Source of the DNA: Robertmurraya massiliosenegalensis JC6
GTDB taxonomy: Bacteria > Bacillota > Bacilli > Bacillales > Cytobacillaceae
DNA: 53,354 nt
Reading direction: 5' to 3'
Assembly (NCBI RefSeq): GCF_000311725.1
Contig: NZ_HE978522.1
Location: 1 to 53,354, forward strand
Below the pieces are notes generated by a model. The model worked only from the letters and a program-made list of their open reading frames with translations. It searched no databases and had not been told where the DNA came from. Of this stretch, positions 1 to 11,129 are shown piece after piece. The translations under genes were made by a program, and so were the position numbers. Positions within the stretch are counted from its first letter, which is position 1. Every line of letters starts with the position of its first letter.

Positions 1-190
1 TCTTCTCGACCATTTCACTTCTTCTGTCAAAGTCTTTTGGACTTTTCCGCCAGAAGCTCCAATGTCTGTCGAAGCTGTACAGTCGCCTTCACTATTATAT
101 GTTGACGTATGATTTGTTTAGTTTTCAAAGTGCAATTGCGAAATTATCCACAAAAGAAAATTTCTTATATCGCTCAAAGGCGACTTTTTA
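1..190 (-). other. Leader of an rRNA operon (16S gene off the left edge)
   Basis: No protein gene is visible here. Read on the minus strand, the region follows two tandem promoters and contains a boxA-like stretch at 121-134 (TGCACTTTGAAAAC on the minus strand), followed by the CTAAACAAA run typical of Bacillus 16S leaders. A small hairpin (AAAGTC, loop, GACTTT) lies near 30-50. In B. subtilis, rRNA operons also sit next to lysS. The rRNA genes themselves are outside the window, so the identification is inference from promoter layout, boxA and synteny. Confidence 0.55.
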
Positions 191-219
191 ATAATAACAG
201 AATCTAACATGAGTGTCAA
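191..219 (-). promoter_or_regulatory. rrn P2 promoter, sigma-A
   Basis: On the minus strand, a perfect -35 TTGACA (214-219) and a -10 TATTAT (191-196) are separated by exactly 17 bp. It lies about 84 bp downstream of a second promoter, the usual tandem P1/P2 arrangement of Bacillus rRNA operons. Confidence 0.75.
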
Positions 220-274
220 TCACTTTTTTTAAATTCTTTTTTGTGTACCGACATCTTTCGCGGCAACAGATAAT

Positions 275-303
275 AATATACCACTATAATTTATCCCGCG
301 CAA
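275..303 (-). promoter_or_regulatory. rrn P1 promoter, sigma-A (weaker -35)
   Basis: On the minus strand, TTGCGC (298-303), a 17-bp spacer, then TATATT (275-280). The -35 is poor, but the spacing, AT-rich upstream DNA and position ahead of P2 fit the upstream promoter of an rRNA operon. It begins only about 40 bp after the lysS terminator. Confidence 0.55.
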
Positions 304-343
304 TACTTTTTTTATAAGTTTTTATTGAAATCTTTTTTGATAG

Positions 344-363
344 AAAAAAAGAGCAAAAGCTCT
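344..363 (-). terminator. lysS intrinsic terminator
   Basis: On the minus strand, AGAGC-TTTT-GCTCT is followed by a run of T, about 30 bp after the lysS stop. The stem is only 5 bp, so termination may be partial. Confidence 0.6.
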
Positions 364-392
364 ATCGCTCTCGCTCTCCTCTTATATCATAA

Positions 393-1892
<1,500 letters not shown>

Positions 1893-2021
1893 TTAAATGT
1901 TTCTATGTAATCCAATCCAAAGACGTAAACCTTAAATCATGAATGGTATCATGGACAATCACAAAATAAAAATTCATACTTTACTATTTTACACAAAATA
2001 AATGAAAGAGACACCTAATAT

Positions 2022-2053
2022 AATAAAAACTGCCAGCTATGACCGGCAGTTTT
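2022..2053 (-). terminator. Terminator after dusB (folate operon end)
   Basis: ACTGCC (2029-2034) pairs with GGCAGT (2045-2050), and the stem extends into flanking A and T runs. On the minus strand it ends in CAGTTTTTATT. It closes the folP-folB-folK-yazB-dusB run and separates it from lysS. Confidence 0.8.
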
Positions 2054-2092
2054 CTTTTTCATCATAATGAAAGAAGCGATCGAAGTCAATCC

Positions 2093-3091
2093 TTATCCAA
2101 CCTGTATCTTTTGTTCCTTTGCCTCTTGCTCAAGGACAAGCTCATTTAGCAACCGGACCAATTCATCTCTTGTATTACATGAGTTAACTCCAGTACGAGC
2201 TTTAGCCGTTCCTCTAATCCCTTTTAAATACCACGCCGCATGCTTTCTCATTTCACGAACAGCGACATATTCACTTTTCAGGGCGATAAGACGGTCTAGG
2301 TGGAGAATGCACACATCAATCTTTTCTCTTACCGAAGGCTCACCTATCAATTCGCCTGTTTCCAAATATTTTACCGTTTCATAAATCATCCACGGATTGC
2401 CTAATGCTGCTCTTCCAATCATGACAGCGTCACAACCCGTTTCATCTAACATCCGCTTTGCATCCTGCGGTGTTTTCACATCGCCATTCCCAATGAGGGG
2501 GATATTGATAGATTCCTTCACTTCACGGATGATATCCCAATTCGCACTTCCTTCATACAATTGGACACGTGTACGGCCATGTAAGGACACCGCACTACCA
2601 CCAGCTCGTTCAACTGCTTGGGCATTTTTCACAGCAAAGATATGCTCATCATCCCACCCCATACGCATTTTTACTGTCACGGGCTTATCCACATTATCAA
2701 CTACCGCCGACACCATTTCATAAATTTTATCAGGGTCAAGCAACCATTTAGCGCCTGCATCACATTTCGTGATTTTCGGAACAGGGCATCCCATATTAAT
2801 ATCAATAATATCGGCATTTGTATGTTTATCTACAAATTTAGCTGCTTCAACAAGGGTAGCCTTTTCCCCACCAAAAATTTGTAGACTTAATGGATTTTCT
2901 CTCTCATCTATATATAGCATATTCATCGTTTTTTCGTTTTTTAAAACGATTCCTTTATCGCTAATCATTTCAGCACAAACTAAGCCAGCACCAAATTCCT
3001 TCACCGTTAAACGAAAAGCTGAATTACATATCCCAGCCATTGGCGCTAAGACAACTTGATTTTTCATTTCTACATTTCCGATTTTAAACAT
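2093..3091 (-). CDS. dusB: tRNA-dihydrouridine synthase B
   Basis: FMN-dependent enzyme that reduces uridines in the tRNA D-loop. The TIM-barrel N-terminal part carries the FMN-site motif VLAPMAG near residue 14 and the catalytic cysteine in NMGCPVPK (Cys about 102), with a helical C-terminal domain after about residue 240. The open frame starts with TTG at 3094, but ATG at 3091 is better placed 7 nt after AAAGGAGG. It is the last gene of the folate cluster, 14 nt after yazB, as in B. subtilis (yacF). Confidence 0.93.
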   Translation of the reverse strand: MFKIGNVEMKNQVVLAPMAGICNSAFRLTVKEFGAGLVCAEMISDKGIVLKNEKTMNMLYIDERENPLSLQIFGGEKATLVEAAKFVDKHTNADIIDINMGCPVPKITKCDAGAKWLLDPDKIYEMVSAVVDNVDKPVTVKMRMGWDDEHIFAVKNAQAVERAGGSAVSLHGRTRVQLYEGSANWDIIREVKESINIPLIGNGDVKTPQDAKRMLDETGCDAVMIGRAALGNPWMIYETVKYLETGELIGEPSVREKIDVCILHLDRLIALKSEYVAVREMRKHAAWYLKGIRGTAKARTGVNSCNTRDELVRLLNELVLEQEAKEQKIQVG

Positions 3092-3104
3092 CAAGTTACC
3101 TCCT

Positions 3105-3314
3105 TTATTCTTCAGGTGGTGTTAAATCATCTATGTTCACTTTCAATTGTTCGGCAACCTGGTTTAAAAAATCTTCTGTCGGCATACGATTGCCACGTTC
3201 CACCTCTCCCAAAATAGAAACCGATACACCAAGATTTTCCGCTAAGCTCTCTTGTGTATAGCCTTTTAATTTGCGAAAAGCGCGAATACGTCTTCCCCAT
3301 TTTTCAGCTTCCAT
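3105..3314 (-). CDS. yazB: Small XRE-family helix-turn-helix protein (YazB)
   Basis: A 69-residue, single-domain cro/C1-type HTH protein. The HTH (about residues 8-62) shows the pattern RAFRKLKGYTQ, SLAENLGVS and VERGNRMP. Its start lies inside folK (49-nt overlap), so the two are translationally linked. Being inside the folate operon suggests a regulator of that operon or of the downstream genes, but the target is not known to me. Confidence 0.85.
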   Translation of the reverse strand: MEAEKWGRRIRAFRKLKGYTQESLAENLGVSVSILGEVERGNRMPTEDFLNQVAEQLKVNIDDLTPPEE

Positions 3315-3793
3315 ATTCGTACTCCTTCTCTATCTGGTATTTCATCTAAATTTTTTCGTAAAAGATGATCCGTACTTGGGAGCTTTTCGTTCGGACTAAT
3401 CTCGAGAAGTGGAATTAACACAAAAGCTCTTTCGTGCATCCGAGGATGTGGAACAAAAAGCTTCTCTGATTCAATATTTTCTTGATTATAGAGGAGAATG
3501 TCAAGATCTATAATCCTTGGTCCCCATCGAATGATCCTTTTTCTCCCAAGCTTTTCTTCAATTTGCAAGCAGCAATCTAACAAATCTAAAGGTCCCAACT
3601 CCGTTTTGACTTCAATTACCATGTTTAAAAATGGATCTTGCTCGGTGTATCCTACTGGGTCTGTCTCATAAATAGAAGAGCTATGAATCAACTCAATCTC
3701 AGGATGTTCATTTAGTAGTATGATTGCATCTGCGAGATTTTTATACCGATCGCCCATATTCGTACCGAGTGCAAGAAATGCTCGATTTTTCAA
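3266..3793 (-). CDS. folK: 2-amino-4-hydroxy-6-hydroxymethyldihydropteridine pyrophosphokinase
   Basis: Transfers pyrophosphate from ATP to hydroxymethyldihydropterin, making the pterin substrate for folP. Family motifs are visible: ALGTNMGDR at the N-terminus, YETDPVGY, GPRIIDLDILLY (metal and ATP site) and VPHPRMHERAFVL. The longest frame starts at 3823, but TTG at 3793 has AAGGAG 8 nt upstream, begins one base after the folB stop, and gives 175 aa, close to the family length. The 3' end overlaps yazB. Confidence 0.93.
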   Translation of the reverse strand: MKNRAFLALGTNMGDRYKNLADAIILLNEHPEIELIHSSSIYETDPVGYTEQDPFLNMVIEVKTELGPLDLLDCCLQIEEKLGRKRIIRWGPRIIDLDILLYNQENIESEKLFVPHPRMHERAFVLIPLLEISPNEKLPSTDHLLRKNLDEIPDREGVRIWKLKNGEDVFALFAN

Positions 3794-3794
3794 T

Positions 3795-4154
3795 TTATCT
3801 ACTCCTTGTAATTTCCACCGCAACCGAGTCGTAGTGACCTGGAATAGGAGGATCTGGCTTGATAACTTTTACCGTACATGACATCGCTTTTTCAAATTGC
3901 AGAAGACACGTGGCAGCAATTTTTTCGGCCACTGCTTCTAAAAGCTTATAGGGCTCTCCCTCTACAATTTCCTTGCACATCATATATAGCTCACCATAGT
4001 GAATGGAATCGGAAAGTTCATCCTTTTCACCAGCTGACTTTAAATCTGCTTCCACTACCAAATCAACGATGAACCTTTGCCCTAAACGTGTTTCCTCTGG
4101 AAAAACACCGTGGTAACCATAGAACTCCATTCGATTTACATAGATTTTATCCAT
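3795..4154 (-). CDS. folB: Dihydroneopterin aldolase
   Basis: Cleaves 7,8-dihydroneopterin to hydroxymethyldihydropterin and glycolaldehyde in folate synthesis. At 119 aa it matches the family length. Hallmarks are EFYGYHGVFPEE near the N-terminus and the C-terminal VIKPDPPIPGHYDSVAVEI with the conserved lysine. The ATG overlaps the folP stop by 8 nt and its stop is followed after one base by folK, so folP-folB-folK are tightly coupled. Confidence 0.95.
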   Translation of the reverse strand: MDKIYVNRMEFYGYHGVFPEETRLGQRFIVDLVVEADLKSAGEKDELSDSIHYGELYMMCKEIVEGEPYKLLEAVAEKIAATCLLQFEKAMSCTVKVIKPDPPIPGHYDSVAVEITRSR

Positions 4155-4992
4155 TCCCTTGTCCCTTTCCGATTAATACATCCATCATCCCAGCCATTCG
4201 ACTCATCTCTTTCACATCATGGACACGAATGATGTGACACCCCTTTTGAATGCCATAACAAACCGTTGCCCCTGTACCTTCCATCCTTTCTTCGACCGGA
4301 AGATTTAATGCTTGGCCAATCAGTGATTTTTTCGATGTTCCAAGTAAAACTGGATAACCAATCGAAACCAATTTATCAAGCTCCCTCATCATCACAATGT
4401 TTTCCTGCAAATCTTTAGCAAAACCAATACCTGGATCAAGTATGATATTTTTATCAGGAACGCCCGCATTTTTTACAATATGAATACTTTCAAACAAATC
4501 GTTTACCACATCTCGGTAAAAATGCTGATAGTCACGATCGTTACGATTATGCATCAAAATAATTGGCACATTGCAACGGACAGCTAGTGGAGCCATATCC
4601 GGATCTGCTTTTGCTCCCCATATATCGTTAATGATATGAGCACCAGCTTCCAAAGCTCCGGCTGCGACTTCAGCTTTATATGTATCAATCGATATCGGAA
4701 CCCGAACTGCTTCTGACACCGCTTTAATAACAGGAACGACACGCTCCAATTCTTCCTGAACAGAAATTTGTTCATAACCAGGCCGAGTGGACTCGCCGCC
4801 AATATCAATAATGTCAGCACCAGCTTCAACCATTTGGCGAGCATGCTGAACCGCTTTTTCAATATGATTAAATTTGCCCCCATCTGAAAAAGAATCAGGG
4901 GTTGCATTTAAAATTCCCATAATTAGTGTTTTTTTACTGTAGTCCAGTGTATATGGACCACATTCGATCATTTGTTTTTGAATGGTAGACAT
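4147..4992 (-). CDS. folP: Dihydropteroate synthase
   Basis: Condenses p-aminobenzoate with the pterin pyrophosphate made by FolK; the sulfonamide target (sul in B. subtilis). Motifs in order: MGILNATPDSFSDGG (about 25-39), DIGGESTRPG, INDIWG, DPGIGFAK and the C-terminal RVHDV. ATG at 4992 has GGAGG 6 nt upstream. It is the first gene of the folate operon here, because the pabB-pabA-pabC genes that precede it in B. subtilis are absent from this locus. Confidence 0.96.
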   Translation of the reverse strand: MSTIQKQMIECGPYTLDYSKKTLIMGILNATPDSFSDGGKFNHIEKAVQHARQMVEAGADIIDIGGESTRPGYEQISVQEELERVVPVIKAVSEAVRVPISIDTYKAEVAAGALEAGAHIINDIWGAKADPDMAPLAVRCNVPIILMHNRNDRDYQHFYRDVVNDLFESIHIVKNAGVPDKNIILDPGIGFAKDLQENIVMMRELDKLVSIGYPVLLGTSKKSLIGQALNLPVEERMEGTGATVCYGIQKGCHIIRVHDVKEMSRMAGMMDVLIGKGQGNG

Positions 4993-5021
4993 CGTTAACC
5001 TCCAGATCGTTTTACTTCTTT

Positions 5022-5030
5022 ATTGTAGCA
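5022..5030 (-). promoter_or_regulatory. Candidate folP operon promoter, extended -10
   Basis: On the minus strand, TGCTACAAT: a TG-extended -10 with hexamer TACAAT at 5022-5027. No good -35 is seen 16-18 bp upstream. It would give a leader of about 23 nt before folP. Confidence 0.5.
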
Positions 5031-5055
5031 TAAGTTTCTTTCATCCATTCGATCT

Positions 5056-5092
5056 AAAAGGAGCAATAGTCATGTCGACTACTGCTCCTTTT
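5056..5092 (-). terminator. cysK terminator
   Basis: Long hairpin with arms AAAAGGAGCA(A)TAGT and ACTA(C)TGCTCCTTTT, ending in a short T run on the minus strand, directly after the cysK stop. It isolates cysK from the folate operon. Confidence 0.8.
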
Positions 5093-5111
5093 GCATTTTT
5101 AATTGGCACGC

Positions 5112-6041
5112 TTACTCAGCATCAAATTGATACAGAGGAGTACTTAAATAACGTTCACCGTTACTTGGGATAATCGCTAACACTTTCTTCCCTTTCCCAA
5201 GCTCCTTTGCTACTTTTAATGCTGCTGAAATGGCAGCACCTGAAGAAATTCCACCTAAAATTCCTTCTTCTTTCGCAGCACGGCGGGCATATTCAAACGA
5301 TTCTTCGTTTGTGATCTTTAATACTTCATCATACACTTCTGTATTTAATACTTTCGGTACAAATCCAGCACCGATACCTTGAATTTTATGTGGCCCTGGC
5401 TTACCTCCTGAAAGAACAGGTGAATCAGCAGGCTCAACTGCGTAAATTTTAATATTTGGATAATTTTCTTTTAGAACAGAACCAGCACCCGTTATCGTAC
5501 CACCTGTTCCGATACCAGAGATAAAAGCATCTAATTGTTCGCCTATTTGCTCAACAATCTCTTTACCAGTTGTTCTCTTATGAACTTCAGGATTCGCAAA
5601 GTTTTCAAATTGTTGCGGTATGAAATAACCATTTTCCTTTGCTAACTCATCAGCTTTACGAATAGCTCCACCCATACCTTCTGGACCAGGTGTCAATACA
5701 AGCTCAGCACCATAGGCACGCAATAAGTTTCTACGCTCTAAGCTCATCGTTTCAGGCATTACAAGAATTGCTTTATATCCTTTGGCAGCCGCAACCATCG
5801 CCAGACCAATTCCTGTGTTTCCACTAGTTGGTTCAATGATCGTGTCTCCCTCTTTTAATTTTCCAGCTTCTTCTGCTGCTTCGATCATGGCAAGAGCGAT
5901 ACGATCCTTTACGCTGCTTCCAGGATTCATATACTCTAGCTTTAAATACACATCTGCGCTGTTTTCATCTACAAGGCGATTCAGTTTTACGATGGGCGTT
6001 TGACCCACTAACTCTGTTATTGAATTGGCTACACGTACCAT
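5112..6041 (-). CDS. cysK: Cysteine synthase (O-acetylserine sulfhydrylase)
   Basis: PLP enzyme that makes cysteine from O-acetylserine and sulfide. Lys45 in GSSVKDR is the PLP Schiff-base lysine; TSGNTG (72-77) binds substrate and GIGTGGT (175-181) binds the PLP phosphate. ATG at 6041 follows GAGGTG at good spacing, whereas the frame's GTG at 6050 does not; this gives 309 aa, like B. subtilis (308). It stands alone between two terminators with its own promoter. In B. subtilis CysK also modulates the CymR repressor. I see a GGAATA-containing AT-rich stretch before the start but cannot assert a CymR box. Confidence 0.96.
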   Translation of the reverse strand: MVRVANSITELVGQTPIVKLNRLVDENSADVYLKLEYMNPGSSVKDRIALAMIEAAEEAGKLKEGDTIIEPTSGNTGIGLAMVAAAKGYKAILVMPETMSLERRNLLRAYGAELVLTPGPEGMGGAIRKADELAKENGYFIPQQFENFANPEVHKRTTGKEIVEQIGEQLDAFISGIGTGGTITGAGSVLKENYPNIKIYAVEPADSPVLSGGKPGPHKIQGIGAGFVPKVLNTEVYDEVLKITNEESFEYARRAAKEEGILGGISSGAAISAALKVAKELGKGKKVLAIIPSNGERYLSTPLYQFDAE

Positions 6042-6084
6042 TCTAAACACCTCTTATTCCGAGTAATTTTATTGGATTAATTCA

Positions 6085-6113
6085 AATTTACCAAGCTTAT
6101 ACCTAAATGTCAA
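6085..6113 (-). promoter_or_regulatory. cysK promoter, sigma-A
   Basis: Perfect TTGACA (6108-6113), 17-bp spacer and TAAATT (6085-6090) on the minus strand, placing the transcript start about 35-40 nt before the cysK ATG. Confidence 0.7.
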
Positions 6114-6213
6114 TCTTTTTACATGAAAAATGCAGAATATTTTTAATGTAATTTTTCACGCTTCACATTTCCTATCCTTCTTCATGCATTAAATACTTTT
6201 TATCCACTTTACA

Positions 6214-6240
6214 AAAATACACGAGCCACTGCTCGTGTAT
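6214..6240 (-). terminator. yacD operon terminator
   Basis: Perfect 10-bp stem ATACACGAGC (6217-6226), loop of 4, GCTCGTGTAT (6231-6240), followed by TTTT on the minus strand, 10 bp after the yacD stop. Confidence 0.85.
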
Positions 6241-6249
6241 GATATTATC

Positions 6250-7134
6250 CTACTGCTCCCCGTAGAACCATTCCACATCTACTTCATTCCAAAAAGCTTC
6301 TACTGAGGATTCACCTTCCATCTGTTCCAAAGCGATAACTCTTCGAATTTCATTCTTCACTTCTTTAAAGCTGTACTCTTTTCCATCAATTTTTTCATGA
6401 AGGAGAGCAATCGCATATCCATCTTCAACTGGGATAGCCCCAGTCCATTCACCTGGCTTTAAAGTTTCCAATGCTTTTATGTAATCTGCGGAGATGGTCT
6501 CATCTTCAGAACGGACAAATCCAATATCCCCACCTTGGGCAGCACTAAACTCGTCCATCGATCGTTCCATCGCTAAAGCTGCAAAATTCGAACCACTTTT
6601 TAACTCCTCTAGAGCTTGATTTGCTTCTTTCTCCGTTTTCACCACTATTTGTGAAACATGGTAAGAAGTAGGGATTGCATAAAAGCTTTCGTTCTCATTA
6701 TAGTAAGCCTGTAATTCCTCTTCTGGTACATTAACGTCCTTTGTTAAAATTTCCTCAAGCATCAGAGATGATTTTATTTGCCTTCTCCATTCTTCTTCAT
6801 TCGATGCATCAGAGCTTGAGCCGTACATCGTTTTTATTAAAAACATTTCACGATCCACAGCTGCTTCTGAAATCGATATATCATACTTTTTGGCTAAGGC
6901 TTCAATGACCTTCTCATCAATCATTTCCTTCAATGTATCTTTTCCATACCGCTCTTCCATCACATTGAGCCACTCTTGCCTTGTTACTTCCTCTTTCCCG
7001 ACAGTTGCCACAACTTCACTACTTCCATGGCTCGTTCCTAGTTTCGTTAGAAAAAAAGCAACGGTTAAGCAGTTTAGTGCAATTAGGCCAGCAATGATGA
7101 TCCACAGCTGCTTTTTCTCCCACTTTCTCTCCAA
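6250..7134 (-). CDS. yacD: Membrane-anchored parvulin-type peptidyl-prolyl isomerase (YacD)
   Basis: Extracytoplasmic foldase related to PrsA. One N-terminal hydrophobic segment (about residues 10-30, WIIIAGLIALNCLTVAFFL) after a positive start looks like a membrane anchor. A cysteine sits in it (ALNC), but it is a poor lipobox. A SurA/PrsA N-like helical region follows, then a parvulin domain (about 155-245) with SYHVSQIVVKTE, GGDIGFV and YAIALLHEK. TTG at 7134 has GGAGG 8 nt upstream. It ends the coaX-hslO-yacD run, as in B. subtilis. Client proteins are unknown. Confidence 0.88.
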   Translation of the reverse strand: MERKWEKKQLWIIIAGLIALNCLTVAFFLTKLGTSHGSSEVVATVGKEEVTRQEWLNVMEERYGKDTLKEMIDEKVIEALAKKYDISISEAAVDREMFLIKTMYGSSSDASNEEEWRRQIKSSLMLEEILTKDVNVPEEELQAYYNENESFYAIPTSYHVSQIVVKTEKEANQALEELKSGSNFAALAMERSMDEFSAAQGGDIGFVRSEDETISADYIKALETLKPGEWTGAIPVEDGYAIALLHEKIDGKEYSFKEVKNEIRRVIALEQMEGESSVEAFWNEVDVEWFYGEQ

Positions 7135-7191
7135 CCTTTTCTCCTCCCATTTTCACCACAATAGTCACACCAATGCTAAATAAAGCTATCT

Positions 7192-8070
7192 TTATTTCGC
7201 TTCATTTAACAATTGTTCTAAATCTTCACGCGTATAGGTATATTTCTCATTACAGAAATGACAATGGGTCTCTGCTTTACCATCTGTTTCAATCATATCG
7301 GTAATTTCATCTTTGCCTAAACTAATAATGGCATTTCCAAAGCGCTCCTTTGAGCATGTACATTGAAAAGTCACCGGCTGTGTTTCAAGGAACCGTACAT
7401 TCCCTTTTCCTAAGACCTCTTCTAGTATTTCTTCTGGACTCAGGCCCCGTTCGATTAATTTTGAGATCGGTGGGATCGCTTTTAACCGTTCCTCAATTTT
7501 GGTAATCGTTTCATCTTCTGTCCCAGGCAATAATTGTATGACAAAACCTCCAGCTGCTAAAATCGTGTTATCCGGATTCACTAGTACACCTACCCCAACT
7601 GAAGAAGGGACCTGTTCGGATTTAACAAAGTAATACGTAAAGTCCTCTCCTAATTCCCCTGAAACGAGTGGAACCTGGCCAGTAAAGTAATCTCTTAAGC
7701 CAACATCTTTTACAACAGATAAGAAGCCACTCGTCCCTACTGCTCGTCTGACATCAAGCTTTCCATGCTCATTTAAGTCAAAGTGGACTTGAGGATGTGT
7801 GACATACCCTCTGACTTGTCCTTTCGCATTAGCATCTACTAAAATGGGACCAAGAGGACCATCCCCTTCAACTTTTACCGTAAGCTTTTCTTCCCCTTTT
7901 AACATAGAGCCCATCATTACGCTTGCTGTCATCGTTCTTCCAAGCGCCGCTGATGCGGTCGGCCATGTATGATGTCTTCTTTGTGCCTCTCCTACCGTTT
8001 CAGTACTACGAACTGCATAGGCGCGAACTTGATCATCAAACGCTAATGCTTTTACTAAATAATCCTTCAT
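7192..8070 (-). CDS. hslO: Redox-regulated chaperone Hsp33
   Basis: Cytoplasmic holdase activated by oxidation of a zinc centre. The four zinc cysteines are visible: Cys237-x-Cys239 and Cys270-x-x-Cys273 (CTC and CHFC), at the C-terminus as in the family. The N-terminal domain has [18 protein letters not shown] and [20 protein letters not shown]. Length (292 aa) matches B. subtilis. ATG at 8070 follows AAAGGGG by 7 nt. It lies between coaX and yacD in the same direction with short gaps. Confidence 0.95.
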   Translation of the reverse strand: MKDYLVKALAFDDQVRAYAVRSTETVGEAQRRHHTWPTASAALGRTMTASVMMGSMLKGEEKLTVKVEGDGPLGPILVDANAKGQVRGYVTHPQVHFDLNEHGKLDVRRAVGTSGFLSVVKDVGLRDYFTGQVPLVSGELGEDFTYYFVKSEQVPSSVGVGVLVNPDNTILAAGGFVIQLLPGTEDETITKIEERLKAIPPISKLIERGLSPEEILEEVLGKGNVRFLETQPVTFQCTCSKERFGNAIISLGKDEITDMIETDGKAETHCHFCNEKYTYTREDLEQLLNEAK

Positions 8071-8116
8071 TCCTGTACCCCTTTCATGTATACCCGTTGT
8101 TGCTGCTTTATAGAGA

Positions 8117-8899
8117 CTATTTTCTTAGCGTCTCCATATTTCGTTTATAAATTAACTGTAATCCTTTTAAGGTTAAATACGGATCGACGATATCAATGAT
8201 AGATGCTTCTTTGGCGATAAGTCCATATAACCCACCTGTCGCAATGACCATCGGCTTTTTTTTGCTTTGCTTTTTCATTCTTTTTACAATTTCTTCAACC
8301 TGTCCTACATACCCGTAAAGGATACCCGCTTGCATTGCAGCAACTGTATTTTTTCCTACTACTCCTTCTGGAGGCGGTATTAATTCAATACGTGGTAACT
8401 TCGCTGCCCTGGAATACAGAGCTTCTGTTGAAATATGAACACCCGGAGCGATGGCTCCACCCATGTATTGCTTATGTTCATTAATATAACAATATGTAGT
8501 TGCTGTTCCAAAATCAACCACAATTAACGGACTTCCGTATTCATGAATGGCAGCAACCGCATTGACAATTCGATCCGCCCCAACCTCACGTGGATTTTCA
8601 TATTTAATATCTAAGCCAGTTTTAATTCCCGGCCCGACAATTAATGGTTTCAAATTGAAATAGCGGGAACACATTCTCTCTAGCGCTAGCATAATTGGTG
8701 GAACGACAGATGAAATAATAATTCCCTCAATGGCAGATAAACTTAAACCGACATGATCAAATAAGTTCTTGATCATAATTCCGTACTCATCCTCGGTTTT
8801 GGAACGATTCGTCTCCATTCTCCAATGATGCTTTAATTCATCCTTATCATATACACCTAGAACCATATTGGTATTTCCCACATCAAAAACAAATATCAC
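8117..8899 (-). CDS. coaX: Type III pantothenate kinase
   Basis: First step of coenzyme A synthesis, phosphorylating pantothenate. It belongs to the ASKHA fold: P-loop-like DVGNTN (6-11), GADRI (107-111) and DFGTATT (129-135), which supplies acidic residues and the adenosine-loop glycine. The start is GTG at 8899; the ribosome site is weak (GTGGTGA 6 nt upstream). It is first in a coaX-hslO-yacD run downstream of ftsH. A Spo0A-box-like TGTCGAA lies about 55 bp upstream (see findings). Confidence 0.95.
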   Translation of the reverse strand: MIFVFDVGNTNMVLGVYDKDELKHHWRMETNRSKTEDEYGIMIKNLFDHVGLSLSAIEGIIISSVVPPIMLALERMCSRYFNLKPLIVGPGIKTGLDIKYENPREVGADRIVNAVAAIHEYGSPLIVVDFGTATTYCYINEHKQYMGGAIAPGVHISTEALYSRAAKLPRIELIPPPEGVVGKNTVAAMQAGILYGYVGQVEEIVKRMKKQSKKKPMVIATGGLYGLIAKEASIIDIVDPYLTLKGLQLIYKRNMETLRK

Positions 8900-9054
8900 C
8901 TAGATCACCACTTTTGTTTAATATCAAGCTTTGATTAAACCAAGATCTTTGTCGAATAGTTGGATATCCTATTCTGCCAACATTTTAACACAAACGAAGG
9001 TTCTTTTAGCAAGCATTGTAGCTTTTCAAACATTTATTCCCTTACTTAGATCAG

Positions 9055-9082
9055 AAAAGGTGCCCTAAAGATAGGACACCTT
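9055..9082 (-). terminator. ftsH terminator
   Basis: AAGGTG...CACCTT hairpin (9057-9062 with 9077-9082), with inner CCT/AGG pairs, followed by TTTTCT on the minus strand. A second small dyad, TCAGGC-AGGA-GCCTGA, lies between it and the ftsH stop. Confidence 0.75.
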
Positions 9083-9128
9083 AACGTGAACCATTATATC
9101 AGGCAGGAGCCTGAAGAAATTGCACTCA

Positions 9129-11129
9129 TTAGTTCTTTTTATTTTCATCTTCTGTAGCGGATGGTGGTTCTGTCAAGTCTGTATCCTTTTCAGTTTCACT
9201 GGATTCAGACTTATCTTCATCCTTTTTGACACTGATATTTACCTTCACATCATCTGAATCAGTAGCCTCATTTTTTTCTAATTCAACAGATGCTGTTGGT
9301 CTTTCAGGTAATGTACCATGGTCGATTAAATGCTTGATTTGCTCAGCATCTAAAGTTTCTACTTCCAATAAAGTATTAGCGATTAAATCAAGCTTATCTC
9401 GGTTCTCAGTAAGAACTTTTCTAGCCTTTTCATAACACTCTTTAATGATGCGTTGAATTTCTAAATCAATTTCATACGCAATCGCATCGGAATAGTTTTG
9501 TTCATTATGAATATCACGACCTAAGAATACTTGGCCGCCTTGCGCTTGACCAAACTGTAAAGGTCCGAGCTTATCACTCATACCAAACTCAGTCACCATT
9601 CGACGAGCAAGACCTGTAGCACGTTGGAAGTCATTGTGAGCCCCTGTACTTACCTCACCAAAGACAATTTCCTCTGCTACGCGTCCACCAAGCAAGCCGA
9701 CGATTTTGTCAAGAAGCTCCGGCTTTGTCATAAAGTAACGGTCTTCCTTCGGTAACATAACGGCATATCCGCCAGCCTGACCACGTGGAACGATCGTAAC
9801 TTTATGAACCATTTCTGCTTCTTCAAGAACCACACCAATGACCGTATGTCCAGCTTCATGGAAAGCTACGATGTTTCTCTCCTTCTTGGAGATTACTCTG
9901 CTTTTCTTCGCTGGACCTGCAATGACGCGATCCGTTGCTTCGTCAATATCATCCATATCGACTTTCTTTTTGTTTCGACGGGCAGCTACAAGAGCCGCTT
10001 CATTTAATAAGTTTTCAAGGTCTGCACCAGAGAAGCCTGGCGTACGAGCTGCGATTGCTTTTAGGTTAACAGACTCATCTAATGGCTTATTACGCGCATG
10101 TACTTTTAGCACCGCTTCACGACCATTTACATCTGGGCGATCCACTGTAATTTGACGGTCAAAACGACCTGGACGCAATAACGCTGGGTCTAAAATATCT
10201 GGGCGGTTTGTAGCAGCGACGATGATAATTCCTTCATTGACGCCAAACCCATCCATTTCAACAAGCAATTGGTTCAAGGTTTGCTCACGTTCATCATGTC
10301 CTCCACCGAGACCAGCACCACGCTGACGACCAACTGCATCGATTTCATCAATAAAAATAATACATGGTGCATTTTTCTTCGCATTTTCAAATAAATCACG
10401 GACACGAGACGCACCGACCCCGACAAACATTTCAACAAAGTCAGAACCACTAATAGAGAAGAACGGGACTCCTGCTTCTCCCGCTACTGCTCGTGCCAGC
10501 AATGTTTTACCCGTACCTGGAGGTCCAACAAGTAAAACACCTTTCGGGATTCTTGCCCCTACTTCAGCAAATTTACGAGGATCCTTCAAGAATTCAACAA
10601 CCTCTACAAGTTCCTGTTTCTCTTCATCTGCACCAGCCACATCTTTAAAACGGACTTTCTTCTTCTCATCATTGTAAAGCTTTGCCTTACTCTTACCAAA
10701 ATTCATGACACGACTACCGCCGCCTTGAGCTTGGTTTAATAAGAAGAAAAACAAGATGAAAATAATGATAAACGGAATAATAGAAGTAAAGAACGTAATC
10801 CAACCACTCTGTTCTTTTGCTGGAAGAACGTCAATTTCAGAAGCTGCTGCTGCCTGGTCGACTTTTGCTAGCAACTGTTCACTATTCCATACATATGTGA
10901 TAAAGTATTTGCCTTCCTCATAGTTGGCAAGGCGTCCTCTTACTTCATAGACCCCTCTTTCAGGCTGGATTGTGATTTCTTTAACATCACCAGCTTCTAA
11001 ATGGGTTATAAAGTCATTATAGGATATATCTTCTGTTGGCTCATTGCTTCCATTAAAGAAACTAACAACGCCAATAATTACGAGAAAAATCAATAAATAA
11101 AATATGGTATTACGAAAAATTCGATTCAT
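9129..11129 (-). CDS. ftsH: ATP-dependent zinc metalloprotease FtsH
   Basis: Membrane-bound AAA+ protease for quality control and regulated proteolysis, involved in division, stress response and sporulation in B. subtilis. Two membrane segments (about 8-25 and 111-131) flank an extracytoplasmic domain. The AAA module has Walker A GPPGTGKT (202-209) and Walker B IIFIDEID (257-264), with an arginine-finger region near GRFDRQ. The zinc site HEAGH is at 424-428. The C-terminal 60 residues are an acidic, low-complexity tail. ATG at 11129 follows a very strong GGGAGGAGG. It is flanked by hprT upstream and its own terminator downstream. Confidence 0.97.
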   Translation of the reverse strand: MNRIFRNTIFYLLIFLVIIGVVSFFNGSNEPTEDISYNDFITHLEAGDVKEITIQPERGVYEVRGRLANYEEGKYFITYVWNSEQLLAKVDQAAAASEIDVLPAKEQSGWITFFTSIIPFIIIFILFFFLLNQAQGGGSRVMNFGKSKAKLYNDEKKKVRFKDVAGADEEKQELVEVVEFLKDPRKFAEVGARIPKGVLLVGPPGTGKTLLARAVAGEAGVPFFSISGSDFVEMFVGVGASRVRDLFENAKKNAPCIIFIDEIDAVGRQRGAGLGGGHDEREQTLNQLLVEMDGFGVNEGIIIVAATNRPDILDPALLRPGRFDRQITVDRPDVNGREAVLKVHARNKPLDESVNLKAIAARTPGFSGADLENLLNEAALVAARRNKKKVDMDDIDEATDRVIAGPAKKSRVISKKERNIVAFHEAGHTVIGVVLEEAEMVHKVTIVPRGQAGGYAVMLPKEDRYFMTKPELLDKIVGLLGGRVAEEIVFGEVSTGAHNDFQRATGLARRMVTEFGMSDKLGPLQFGQAQGGQVFLGRDIHNEQNYSDAIAYEIDLEIQRIIKECYEKARKVLTENRDKLDLIANTLLEVETLDAEQIKHLIDHGTLPERPTASVELEKNEATDSDDVKVNISVKKDEDKSESSETEKDTDLTEPPSATEDENKKN

